This document shows, piece by piece, positions 17,718 to 25,884 of a stretch of DNA of 64,000 nucleotides. Source of the stretch: Paeniroseomonas aquatica (GTDB lineage Bacteria > Pseudomonadota > Alphaproteobacteria > Acetobacterales > Acetobacteraceae); NCBI RefSeq assembly GCF_030409335.1, contig NZ_JAUFPN010000042.1, positions 18,009-82,008 on the forward strand, given 5' to 3'. The notes under the pieces were generated by a model that was given only the letters and a program-made list of their open reading frames with translations, was not told the DNA's origin and searched no databases. Position 1 is the stretch's first letter. Every line of letters starts with the position of its first letter. The position numbers and the translations under genes are program-made.

Positions 17718-18659
17718 CTACAGCGGCCCGATCCGTTGCCGCAGCGCCACAACATCCTCCCGCCGCGGATGCGCGGTGCCCGGTCGCATCACCGCCGCCG
17801 CCCCGGCCGCCATGCCCCAGGCGAAGGCTTCGCGCGGCGCCTCGCCCCGCGTCAGCGCCAGCACCATCGCCGCCAGGAAGCTGTCGCCCGCGCCCACCGC
17901 CCCAAGCGCCGGCACCTCCAGCGCCGGCAGCCGCAGCACGCCCGCGGTCTCCGCCAGCAGCGCCCCCTCATGGCCGAGCGTCACCGCCACCAGGCCGACC
18001 CCGCCCTGCCGGACCAGTGCCAGCGCCGCTTCCTCGAGCGCCCCGGGCGCCTCGAGCGGCCGGCCGATCAGCGCGGCGAATTCCCCCCGGCTCGGCTTGA
18101 TCAGCGCGATCGGCCCCGCGCCCCCGGCATCGAGCGCCGCCCGCAGCGGCGCGCCCGAGGTATCGAGGACGAAGCGCTGCCCACGCCCGGCGGCGATGCG
18201 CGCCGCCCGGGCGTAGAATTCCGCCGGCGCCCCGGGCGGCAGGCTGCCGCTGCCGACCACCCAGTCCGCCGCCTCGTTTTCCAGCGCCGCCAGCGCCGCC
18301 TGCCATTCGCCGGCCTCCAGCGCCGGGCCTTCCGGCACGAAGCGGTACTCGAGGCCGGCGGCCAGGTCGTGCACCGTATGGCTCATGCGGGTGCGGCCGT
18401 GGATCGGGATGGCCCGATGCGGCAGGCCGGCCTCGGTCAGCAGCTCGGCCAGCAGATGCCCGGTCACGCCACCCGCCAGCACCAGGGCCAGCGTCTCCCC
18501 GCCGAGCGCCTGCAGCACGCGGGAGACGTTCACCCCGCCGCCGCCGGGGTCGAAGCTCTCGTTGGTGGTGCGGATCTTGCGCACCGGCTGCACCGCCGGC
18601 GCATCGGCGGCGACATCCACCGTGGGGTTGAGGGTGATGGTCAGGATGCGAGGGGCCAT
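17718..18659 (-). CDS. PfkB-family hexose-phosphate kinase (1-phosphofructokinase-like)
   Basis: 313 residues. The N-terminus ILTITLNPTVDV, the FDPGGGGVNVSRVLQALGG substrate block and the C-terminal GAVGAGDSFLAAM anion-hole motif with catalytic aspartate place it in the LacC/FruK branch of the PfkB kinases, which phosphorylate fructose 1-phosphate, tagatose 6-phosphate or fructose 6-phosphate. No PTS or sugar transporter genes adjoin, so the substrate stays open; a stand-alone PfkB-type 6-phosphofructokinase is possible. The ATG at 18659 is preceded by GGCGGAGAG. Single gene. Confidence 0.85.
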   Translation of the reverse strand: MAPRILTITLNPTVDVAADAPAVQPVRKIRTTNESFDPGGGGVNVSRVLQALGGETLALVLAGGVTGHLLAELLTEAGLPHRAIPIHGRTRMSHTVHDLAAGLEYRFVPEGPALEAGEWQAALAALENEAADWVVGSGSLPPGAPAEFYARAARIAAGRGQRFVLDTSGAPLRAALDAGGAGPIALIKPSRGEFAALIGRPLEAPGALEEAALALVRQGGVGLVAVTLGHEGALLAETAGVLRLPALEVPALGAVGAGDSFLAAMVLALTRGEAPREAFAWGMAAGAAAVMRPGTAHPRREDVVALRQRIGPL

Positions 18660-18766
18660 GTCTCTCCGCCGGAATGCCGGCGGCACGGATCAATCCCGCC
18701 CGCCGCTCGAGGTCACCCGGCAGCAACGCGGCGAGGGCCGCCGCGGTCGCGCCGGGATGCCAGGGA

Positions 18767-19726
18767 TCAGTCGATCTGCAGGTTCATCCGGCGCAGCACC
18801 GGCGCCCAGCGGGCCGCCTCGGCGGCCAGGAAGCTGGCGAATTCCCCCGGCCCGGTGCCCATGGCGAATTGCCCCTCGGCGAGCAGCCGGTCCTTCAGCC
18901 CCGCCTCCTGCAGCGCCTGGCCCGCCGCCTGGGCCAGCCGGTCCAGCATCGGCCGCGGCGTCCTGGCCGGGGCCACCAGGCCGAAGTAGGTTTGCGCCAC
19001 CGCCTCCGGCACCGTCTCGGCGAAGGTCGGGATCTCCGGCATGAAGGGCATCCGCCGGTCGCCGGTCCAGCCGATGATCCGCCCCTGGCCGTTGCGGTGC
19101 GTGCCGATCGCCGAGGCGCCGCCCACCACCAGCAGGTCCAGCGTCCCCGCCAGGAAGTCGCCCAGCTGCTGCGCGTCGCCGCGGTAGGTCACGTCCTGCA
19201 TGCGGATCCCGAGGGCATCCGCCACCATGACCGCGGCGATGTTGTTGAAGCTCGAGGGCCCGTTGGTCCCGTAGTTCAGCTTGCCCGGCTGCGCCTTGGC
19301 CAGCGCCACGAATTCCGGGATGGTCTTCGGCATCCGGTTCTGCAGCACGAAGGCGAAGGGCAGGATGCTGAGCAGCGAGATCGGCGCGAAATCATCCACC
19401 TTGTAGGAGAGGTTGCGCATCAGCAGCGGGTTGAGCGTCAGCGTCGTGCCGGAATTGACCAGCAGGGTCATGCCATCCGGCGCGGCGCGGGCGACGTATT
19501 CGGCGCCCACCACCGTCGCCCCGCCCGGCCGGTTTTCCACCTGCACCGGCAGGCCCAGCACCCGCGCCATGCCCTCGCCGAGCAGGCGACCCATGACATC
19601 GGTCGAGCCGCCGGGCGGGAAGGGAACCACGAGGGAGATCGGCCGCGCCTGGGCGAGGGCAGGGGCCGCGAGCAGCCCTCCGCCCAGCGCCAGCATGGGA
19701 CGCCTTCCGATACGCAGCTTGGTCAT
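18767..19726 (-). CDS. Bug-family tripartite tricarboxylate transporter receptor
   Basis: 319 residues: signal peptide (PMLALGGGLLAAPALAQA) and the Bug fold, with SLVVPFPPGGSTDVMGRLL, VENRPGGATVVGAEYVARAAPDG, LNYGTNGPSSFNNI and the late EIPTFAETVPEAVAQTYFGLVAPA. Bug proteins are periplasmic binders of carboxylates or nicotinate-like compounds feeding TctAB membrane subunits. No tctAB lies next to it, so it is an orphan receptor. GGGAGCGAG precedes the ATG at 19726. It diverges from the enoyl-CoA hydratase gene. Confidence 0.92.
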   Translation of the reverse strand: MTKLRIGRRPMLALGGGLLAAPALAQARPISLVVPFPPGGSTDVMGRLLGEGMARVLGLPVQVENRPGGATVVGAEYVARAAPDGMTLLVNSGTTLTLNPLLMRNLSYKVDDFAPISLLSILPFAFVLQNRMPKTIPEFVALAKAQPGKLNYGTNGPSSFNNIAAVMVADALGIRMQDVTYRGDAQQLGDFLAGTLDLLVVGGASAIGTHRNGQGRIIGWTGDRRMPFMPEIPTFAETVPEAVAQTYFGLVAPARTPRPMLDRLAQAAGQALQEAGLKDRLLAEGQFAMGTGPGEFASFLAAEAARWAPVLRRMNLQID

Positions 19727-19860
19727 GTCTCGCTCCCGGTTTTGCGGCGAGCCTGCCACGCCCGGCCGCCCGGGGAAACCGCCCCGGAAACCACCCCTGA
19801 AAGCGCCGCGCTTGACGACGCCGCCGCCGCCGCCTGCTATGCGCGCCGGAGGAAGCCCCC

Positions 19861-20613
19861 ATGCCCGACCATATCCAGGTCTCGAATGCCGATGGCATCT
19901 GCACCATCACCATCGCCCGGCCCGAGAAGAAGAACAGCCTCACCCGCGCCATGTACGCGGTGCTCGCCGGCGCCATCGAGGCGAGCGCGGCTGATCCCGC
20001 CATCCGCTGCCTGCTGCTGACCGGGGAAGGCGACGTCTTCTGCGCCGGCAACGACATCGGCGAGTTCCAGAACCGCGCGCCCGAGGACCCGGATGCGCCG
20101 CCGCCGAGCAAGCGCTTCTACTACGGCCTGGCGAACTACGAGAAACCCATCGTCGCCGCCGTCCCCGGCCTCGCCATCGGCATCGGCTGCACCATGCTGC
20201 TGCATGCCGACATCGTCTATGCCGCGCCCGAGGCGCGCTTCCGCCTGCCCTTCGTCGATCTCGGCCTGGTGCCCGAGCTCGGCTCCTCCATGCTGGTGCC
20301 CTGGATGGTCGGCCGGCAGAAGGCGGCCGAGCTGATGCTACTCGGCGACTTCTTCGACACCGCCGCCGCGCAGGAGATGGGCTTCGTCAACCGCATCCTG
20401 CCGCGCGGCGAGCTGCTGGCCACCGCACGCGCGACCGCCGCCCGCCTCGCCGCCAAGCCGCCGGAGGCGCTGCGCCTGACCAAGCGCCTGCTGCTGCAGC
20501 ACCACCCGGCGCTGCTCGAGCGCATGGAGGAGGAACGCGGGTTGCTCGCCGCCCGCCTCCGCACCGACGAGACCCAGGCCATCATGGCCAATGTGCTGAA
20601 GCCGAAGCGCTGA
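19861..20613 (+). CDS. Enoyl-CoA hydratase/isomerase family protein
   Basis: 250 residues of crotonase fold: ITIARPEKKNSLTRAMY, the oxyanion-hole segment GDVFCAGNDIGEF, the second one AVPGLAIGIGCTMLLHAD, and LPFVDLGLVPELGSS carrying the glutamate expected in hydratases and isomerases. It acts on an enoyl-CoA thioester in fatty-acid or aromatic breakdown. GGAGG lies 9 bases before the ATG. The nitronate monooxygenase gene follows after 11 bases, so they are likely cotranscribed. Confidence 0.9.
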   Translation: MPDHIQVSNADGICTITIARPEKKNSLTRAMYAVLAGAIEASAADPAIRCLLLTGEGDVFCAGNDIGEFQNRAPEDPDAPPPSKRFYYGLANYEKPIVAAVPGLAIGIGCTMLLHADIVYAAPEARFRLPFVDLGLVPELGSSMLVPWMVGRQKAAELMLLGDFFDTAAAQEMGFVNRILPRGELLATARATAARLAAKPPEALRLTKRLLLQHHPALLERMEEERGLLAARLRTDETQAIMANVLKPKR

Positions 20614-20624
20614 AGGACCGCCGC

Positions 20625-21635
20625 ATGTCTCTGCTCGAATCCCTGAAGGGCCGGCTCTCGCTGCCGCTCATCGGCTCGCCGCTCTTCATCATCTCGGTGC
20701 CCGACCTCGTCGTCGCGCAATGCACCGCCGGCATCGTCGGCGCCATGCCCTCGCTCAACGCCCGCCCCGGCGAGCTGTTCGAGGAATGGGTGATCGAGAT
20801 CAAGGAACGGCTCGCGGCGCACGACGCGCGCCATCCGGAGCGGCCCGCCGCGCCCTTCGCCATCAACCTCATCGTCCACAAGTCGAACGACCGGCTGGAC
20901 CACGACCTCGCCGTCTGCGTGCAGCAGCAGGTGCCGCTCATCATCAGCAGCCTCGGCGCGCGGGAGGAGGTGAATACCGCCGTGCACGGCTACGGCGGCC
21001 ACGTGCTGCACGACGTCATCAACCAGCGCTTCGCCCACAAGGCGATCGAGAAGGGCGCCGACGGGCTGGTGCTGGTCTGCGCCGGCGCCGGCGGCCATGC
21101 CGGGGCGCTCAGCCCCTTCGGCTTCGTGCAGGAAACCCGCGCCTGGTTCGACGGGCCCATCGCGCTCTCGGGCGCCATCGCCAATGGCCGCAGCGTGCTG
21201 GCGGCCGAGGCGCTCGGCGCCGACTTCGCCTATGCCGGCAGCGCCTTCATCGCAACCCAGGAAGCCCGCGCCCAGCCGGAGCAGCAGCGGATGATCCTCG
21301 ACTGCGGCGCCGAGGACATCGTCTATACCAACCTCATCACCGGCGTGCACGGCAACTACATGAAGCCGAGCCTGGCCCGCGCCGGCCTCGACCCCGACAA
21401 CCTGCCGACCTCCGATCCCAGCGCCATGAGCTTCGGCACCGACCGCAGCAAGCGCCGCTGGAAGGACATCTGGGGGGCCGGGCAGGGGATCGGCGCGGTG
21501 TCCGACATACCGCCCGCCGCGGAACTCGTCGCCCGCTGGCGGCGCGAATACCACGCCGCCCGCGCCCGGCTCGGCGCCGGCTGCCCGCTGCTGAACCCGG
21601 CCTGGGAGGCGGTGCTGGAGGCCGCCGCCGAATAG
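20625..21635 (+). CDS. Nitronate monooxygenase (NPD family)
   Basis: 336 residues, TIM-barrel flavoprotein of the 2-nitropropane dioxygenase/NMO family: LPLIGSPLFIISVPDLVVAQ at the N-terminus, the FMN-phosphate region VLVCAGAGGHAGALSPFGFV, ALSGAIANGRSVLAAEALGAD and YAGSAFIATQEA. Class-I enzymes oxidise propionate 3-nitronate or alkyl nitronates; the family also includes other FMN oxidoreductases. It follows the enoyl-CoA hydratase gene closely, suggesting a shared catabolic role. Its stop lies 10 bases from the stop of the convergent phosphoesterase gene. Confidence 0.88.
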   Translation: MSLLESLKGRLSLPLIGSPLFIISVPDLVVAQCTAGIVGAMPSLNARPGELFEEWVIEIKERLAAHDARHPERPAAPFAINLIVHKSNDRLDHDLAVCVQQQVPLIISSLGAREEVNTAVHGYGGHVLHDVINQRFAHKAIEKGADGLVLVCAGAGGHAGALSPFGFVQETRAWFDGPIALSGAIANGRSVLAAEALGADFAYAGSAFIATQEARAQPEQQRMILDCGAEDIVYTNLITGVHGNYMKPSLARAGLDPDNLPTSDPSAMSFGTDRSKRRWKDIWGAGQGIGAVSDIPPAAELVARWRREYHAARARLGAGCPLLNPAWEAVLEAAAE

Positions 21636-21644
21636 CCCGGCGGC

Positions 21645-22604
21645 TCAGCCCAGCTCCAGCAGCGTCACCTCGGGCGGCATGCCGAGGCGCACCGGCAGCA
21701 TGGAATTGCCGATGCCGCCGGAGACCACCAGGTGACGCCCGCCTTCCTCCACCGCGCCATAGGCGTAGCGGTTGCCGAAGCGGCTCGGCACCAGGGGCGA
21801 GTAGCCGAAGAGCCGGACCTGCCCGCCGTGGGTATGGCCGCTGAGGGTGACCGCCACCCGCTCCGGCACCGCGGGGAAGATATCGGGTTCATGCGCCAGC
21901 AGGAGGACCGGCGCCCCCGCCGGCACCGCGGCCAGCGTGCCCGGCAGGTCGTCCGCGCCCCGCAGCTGCCGGCCCCGCCGGTAGGCCCACTGGCTGCCGA
22001 GCCCGGCCAGCCAGACCGGGTGGCCGTGGTGCAGCAGCGGCCGCGCCGCGTTGTGCAGGATGGGCAGGCCGGCCGCGGCGAAGGCCTCGGCCGCCTCCGG
22101 CAGGGCGCGCTCGCCCGCCTGGGCCGCCCGGTCCTCCCACCAGTCGTGGTTGCCCAGCACCGCATGCACGCCGAGCGGCGCCCGTAGCCCGGCCAGCACC
22201 CCCGCCACCTCCTGGAAGCTCGGCCGGCTGGTGACGAAACGGTGGTCCGCCAGGTAGTCGCCGAGCAGCACCGCGAGATCCGGCCGCGCGGCATTGGCCA
22301 TGGCGACGGCGCGGGCCAGGCGCCGCAGGCCGGTATGCGGCCCGCCGGCATGCGGGTCGGCGATGATGGCGATGCGCAGCGCCAGGCCGCGCGGCCAGGC
22401 CGCCGGCGCCAGCCGGTGCCGTACCAGGCGCAGCCGCAGGCCGGGCTCGGCGCCGAAGGCGTAGCCGCCGAGACCGGCCCCGGCACCGCCCAGCCAGCCC
22501 AGCAGGCGGCGCCGGCTGCCCGGCCGGGCAGCCGGCGGCTCCCGCGGCACCGCCGCATCGCCCAGGCTTGCGGGCCCGATCCCGGCCGCCACATCACCGT
22601 CCAT
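21645..22604 (-). CDS. Metallophosphoesterase, probable Tat-exported
   Basis: 319 residues. Calcineurin-type metal motifs appear in order: IIADPHAGG, LLGDYLAD, VLGNHDWWED, LLLAHEPDIF and LSGHTHGGQVRLFG, the set seen in YaeI/UDP-diacylglucosamine-type phosphodiesterases. The N-terminus has SRRRLLGWLGGAGAG, a twin-arginine-like signal but with a long leader. If the ATG at 22604 is correct it overlaps the ATG of the divergent photolyase-like gene (bases 22602-22605 read CATG). A GTG at 22550 would shorten the leader to about ten residues before the arginines and remove the overlap. Confidence 0.85.
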   Translation of the reverse strand: MDGDVAAGIGPASLGDAAVPREPPAARPGSRRRLLGWLGGAGAGLGGYAFGAEPGLRLRLVRHRLAPAAWPRGLALRIAIIADPHAGGPHTGLRRLARAVAMANAARPDLAVLLGDYLADHRFVTSRPSFQEVAGVLAGLRAPLGVHAVLGNHDWWEDRAAQAGERALPEAAEAFAAAGLPILHNAARPLLHHGHPVWLAGLGSQWAYRRGRQLRGADDLPGTLAAVPAGAPVLLLAHEPDIFPAVPERVAVTLSGHTHGGQVRLFGYSPLVPSRFGNRYAYGAVEEGGRHLVVSGGIGNSMLPVRLGMPPEVTLLELG

Positions 22605-23859
22605 GCCCCACCCTATCCCGCCCACCCGTGCCGCCGGCCTGCAGCGGCTGGCGGCCTTCGCCCCGCGCATGGGGCAGCCCTATGCCGAGGGACGGAACCA
22701 TGACCCCGGCCCGGATGCCGCCGCGCGGACGCCGCCGGCCGTCTCCGGCCTCAGCCCCTATCTACGGCATCGCCTTTTGCTGGAAAGTGAAGTTGCCGCG
22801 GCGGCGGTCGCCGGGCCGGGCGGCGGGGCGGCGGAAAGCTTCATCCGGGAGACGCTCTGGCGCAGCTACTGGAAGGGCTGGCTGGATCTGCATCCCGCCG
22901 TCTGGGCGGAGTACCGCGCCGCGGTCGCCGCCGCCTGGCCCGGCCGGACGGCCATCCCCGGCCTGGAAGCCGCCCTGGCCGGGCGCAGCGGCATCGCCTG
23001 CCTCGATTCCTGGGCCGCCGAGCTGGTGGCGACCGGCACGCTGCACAACCACGCCCGCATGTGGTTCGCCAGCATCTGGATCTTCACCCTGGGCCTGCCC
23101 TGGGTGCTGGGCGCCGACTTCTTCCTGCGCCACCTGCGGGATGGCGATGCCGCCTCCAATACCCTGTCCTGGCGCTGGGTCGCCGGGCTGCAGACGCCGG
23201 GGAAGCACTACGTGGCGCGGGCCGGCAACATCGCCCGCTTCACCGCGGGCCGGTTCGACCCGGTGGGCGAGTTGAACGAGGACCCGGCGCCGCCCGCCGC
23301 CGGACCGCTGCCGCCGCCCCAGCCGCTGCCGGCCGCCGCTGCCCGGCCGCGGGGCCGTCTCGCCCTGCTGCTGCACGACGACGACCTCCATGCGGAATCG
23401 CTCGGCCTCGAGGGGGAGGGTGCCGAGATCGTCGCCCTGGCCGGATTCGCCACCCCCGGCGCCCGTTCCCCCGGCGGCTGCGCCCCCGCCGTCGCCGCCT
23501 GGGTCGAGGCGGCGCTGGCCGATGGCCTGGACCGGGCCGGACGGCATTTCGCCCTGGCGCCGTGCCGGCTGGCCCCGGCCGAGGTCGCCGGCTGGGCCGC
23601 GGCCAGCGGCTGCGCCGCGGTCGTCACCCCCTGGTCCCCGGTCGGCTGGACCGCCGAGGCGCTCGGGCCGGTCGAGGCCGCGCTGGCCGCCCGCGGCCTG
23701 CCGCTGCTGCGTCTCCGCCGTCCTTGGGACAGCGCCTGCTGGCCGCTGGCGACCCGCGGCTTCTTCGCCTTCCGCAAGCACATCCCCCGGCTGCTGCAGG
23801 AGCTGTTGCCGCCGTCGCCCGGCGGCGCGGCGCCCGCCGCCGGCCCTACTGCGGCTTGA
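22603..23859 (+). CDS. Photolyase/cryptochrome-related FAD-binding protein with C-terminal alpha/beta domain
   Basis: 418 residues. Residues 1-230 resemble the helical FAD-binding domain of photolyases: SGLSPYLRHRLLLE, ETLWRSYWKGWL, TGTLHNHARMWFASIW and LRDGDAASNTLSWRWVAG. A Pro/Ala linker (about 228-247) follows. Residues 248-418 (LALLLHDDDLHAE, then CAAVVTPWSPVGWTAEAL, LAARGLPLLRLRRPWD, RGFFAFRKHIPRLL) look like the antenna-type alpha/beta domain that normally comes first in photolyases. The order would thus be reversed. DNA repair or light sensing is plausible. The 3' end overlaps the convergent AlkA-like gene by 14 bases. Confidence 0.8.
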   Translation: MPHPIPPTRAAGLQRLAAFAPRMGQPYAEGRNHDPGPDAAARTPPAVSGLSPYLRHRLLLESEVAAAAVAGPGGGAAESFIRETLWRSYWKGWLDLHPAVWAEYRAAVAAAWPGRTAIPGLEAALAGRSGIACLDSWAAELVATGTLHNHARMWFASIWIFTLGLPWVLGADFFLRHLRDGDAASNTLSWRWVAGLQTPGKHYVARAGNIARFTAGRFDPVGELNEDPAPPAAGPLPPPQPLPAAAARPRGRLALLLHDDDLHAESLGLEGEGAEIVALAGFATPGARSPGGCAPAVAAWVEAALADGLDRAGRHFALAPCRLAPAEVAGWAAASGCAAVVTPWSPVGWTAEALGPVEAALAARGLPLLRLRRPWDSACWPLATRGFFAFRKHIPRLLQELLPPSPGGAAPAAGPTAA

Positions 23860-24520
23860 AGCGGCTCGCCTTGGCCGCATCCGCCGCCCGCCACAGGTAC
23901 CAGGCGGCGATGCTGCGCCAGGGCGCCCAGGCGGCGCCGATCTCGGCCAGCGCCTTCGGCTTCGGCTGCGCCTCGAGCCCCGCCGCCACCTTCCAGCCCT
24001 CCCGCACGCCGAAGTCGTCCACCGGCAGCACGTCGGGCCGGCCGAGGGTGAAGATCAGCAGCATCTCCACGGTCCAGCGGCCGACGCCCCGGATCGCCAC
24101 CAGCCGCTCGATCAGCGCCGCATCCTCCAGCCGGGCGCAGCCGGCGCGCGTCGGCACCAGCCCGCCCGCCGCCTTCTCCGCGATGTCGCGGATGGCCGCG
24201 ACCTTGGAGCCCGAGAAGCCGCAGCCCCGCATCGCCTCCGGCGCCATCGCCAGGATCGCCTCCGGTGGCGGGAAGGCATGCCCCGGGTGCAGCGCCAGCA
24301 GCCGGCCGAGGATCGCCTCCGCCGCCCGCCCATGCACCTGCTGGTGGGCGATGGCGCGGACCAGCGCCTCGTAGGGCTCGCGCTCGACCGGCTGCAGGGT
24401 GCAGGGGCCGATCGCCTTGATGACTGTCTTGAACACCGGGTCGCGCCGCAGCGCCCGCTCCGCCTTCGCCCAATCGGGCGAGGCCACCACCTTCGCGCTG
24501 TCGCCGGCCATGTCGCTCAT
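23846..24520 (-). CDS. DNA-3-methyladenine glycosylase II (AlkA-like, HhH-GPD)
   Basis: 224 residues, lacking the AlkA N-terminal domain. The helix-hairpin-helix LVAIRGVGRWTVEMLLIFTLGR and the catalytic aspartate in VLPVDDFGVREG are intact; AIAHQQVHGRAAEAILGRL begins the fold. It would remove alkylated purines from DNA. The start at 24520 (MSDMAG) has only a weak upstream GGCGGC. It lies tail to tail with the photolyase-like gene, so two probable DNA-repair proteins adjoin, and head to head with the cyclotransferase gene. Confidence 0.9.
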   Translation of the reverse strand: MSDMAGDSAKVVASPDWAKAERALRRDPVFKTVIKAIGPCTLQPVEREPYEALVRAIAHQQVHGRAAEAILGRLLALHPGHAFPPPEAILAMAPEAMRGCGFSGSKVAAIRDIAEKAAGGLVPTRAGCARLEDAALIERLVAIRGVGRWTVEMLLIFTLGRPDVLPVDDFGVREGWKVAAGLEAQPKPKALAEIGAAWAPWRSIAAWYLWRAADAAKASRFKPQ

Positions 24521-24646
24521 GCCGCCGAGCCTAGGGCAAAGCCGCGCCGGGCGAAATCGGCCGGCCGGACGCTTCGCCCCGGGGACGAAGCCAGGGCGCG
24601 CCCCGGCGCCCTTGCCGCGGCCCGGCCGGATCCCGATCCTCGGCCG

Positions 24647-25054
24647 ATGAGCGATCTCTATGCCGCCTATGGCAGCAACCTCTCCCGGGCGCAGATGCGG
24701 CTCCGCTGCCCCGGCGCCACCGTCGCCGGTTCCTTCCTGCTGCCGGGATGGCGGCTGGTGCTGCGCCGCTTCGCCCGGCTCGAGGCCGATCCCGCCGGCT
24801 GCTGCCCGGTCGGCCTCTGGCGGATCACCCCGCGCCACCTGGCGGCGCTGGACCGGGCCGAGGGGGCGCCGCTCATCTACCGCCGCAGCCTCGCGGAGAC
24901 CCCGTGCGGCCCTGCCTGGATCTATCACGAGGTGGTAGACCGTCCCGGACCACCCACGGCGGCCTATGTCGCCCGCATCCGCGCCGGCTATGCCGAGTTC
25001 GGCCTCGACCCGGCGCCGCTGCTGGCGGCCATCGCCGAGGCGTCGGCCGACTGA
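24647..25054 (+). CDS. Gamma-glutamylcyclotransferase family protein
   Basis: 135 residues. The N-terminal YAAYGSNLSRAQM is the YGSNL substrate loop, and the glutamate in LDRAEGAPLIYRR is at the place of the catalytic acid of GGCT-like proteins, which release 5-oxoproline from gamma-glutamyl amino acids or amines. The fold is followed by the usual CGPAWIYHEV strand. No strong ribosome site precedes the ATG at 24647. It runs head to tail into the SDR gene after 62 bases. Confidence 0.85.
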   Translation: MSDLYAAYGSNLSRAQMRLRCPGATVAGSFLLPGWRLVLRRFARLEADPAGCCPVGLWRITPRHLAALDRAEGAPLIYRRSLAETPCGPAWIYHEVVDRPGPPTAAYVARIRAGYAEFGLDPAPLLAAIAEASAD

Positions 25055-25116
25055 CCCGCACCCGCACCCGCAGCGCCGCGCCGGCCCGCCCGGTCCAGCA
25101 GAAAGACTCCCCTCCC

Positions 25117-25878
25117 ATGGACATCCGCTTCCAGGATACCACCGTCGCGGTCACCGGTGCCGGCCACGGCTTCGGCCGCGAGATCGCCCATCGCTTCGCC
25201 GCCCTCGGCGCCCGGGTCTTCGCCTGCGACCTCGATGCCGAGGCGCTGGCCGCAACCGCCGCCGGCCCCGGGACCGGCATCGTCACCGAGGCCTTCGACC
25301 TCACCGCCCCCGGCGCCGCCGCCGCCTGGATCGCCGGGATCGAGCGTGCCACCGGCGGCCCGGTCGGGGTGCTGGCCAGCAATGCCGGCGGCGTCCGCGG
25401 TCAGGTCATGCGGCCGGTCGAGCAGGTGCCCGAGGCCGACTGGCACGCCATCATGGCCATCAACCTGCATGCGCATTTCGCCCTGGCCCAGGCGGTGGCG
25501 CCGGGAATGAAGCAGGCGGGGCGCGGCGCCATCGTCACCACCAGCAGCGGCGCCGGCCTGGCCCCCAGCATGACCGGCATCCAGGCCTATACCGCCGCCA
25601 AGCACGGGCTGGTCGGCCTGACCCGGCAGCTGGCGCATGAGCTCGGCCCGCATGGCATCCGGGCCAACAGCGTGGCGCCGGGGCTGATCCTGTCCAACCC
25701 CGCCAGCCTCGCGCAGTGGGAGGCCTACGGGCCGGAGAAGCAGCGCGCGACGATCGAGGGGATCGCGCTGCGCCGGCTGGGCACGGCCCGGGATGTCGCC
25801 GATGCCGTGCTGTATCTGGCGAGCGACTTCGCCGGCTTCGTCAACGGCCAGGTGCTGAGCCTGGACGGCGGCCGATGA
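25117..25878 (+). CDS. SDR family oxidoreductase
   Basis: 253 residues of classical SDR: TGAGHGFGREIAHRF nucleotide-binding loop, ASNAGGVRGQ, catalytic serine in VTTSSGAGLAP and YTAAKHGLVGL with intact YxxxK, ending VNGQVLSLDGGR. The aspartate ending strand 2 (FACDLDAEAL) suggests NAD(H) preference. Substrate unknown. It is 62 bases downstream of the cyclotransferase gene and convergent with the CPG2-like peptidase gene after six bases. Confidence 0.9.
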   Translation: MDIRFQDTTVAVTGAGHGFGREIAHRFAALGARVFACDLDAEALAATAAGPGTGIVTEAFDLTAPGAAAAWIAGIERATGGPVGVLASNAGGVRGQVMRPVEQVPEADWHAIMAINLHAHFALAQAVAPGMKQAGRGAIVTTSSGAGLAPSMTGIQAYTAAKHGLVGLTRQLAHELGPHGIRANSVAPGLILSNPASLAQWEAYGPEKQRATIEGIALRRLGTARDVADAVLYLASDFAGFVNGQVLSLDGGR

Positions 25879-25884
25879 GGCGCC

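Noticed and set aside
17718..18659. Naming the PfkB kinase fruK
   Set aside because: No fruA or fruB PTS genes adjoin, and the same fold serves tagatose and fructose 6-phosphate kinases.
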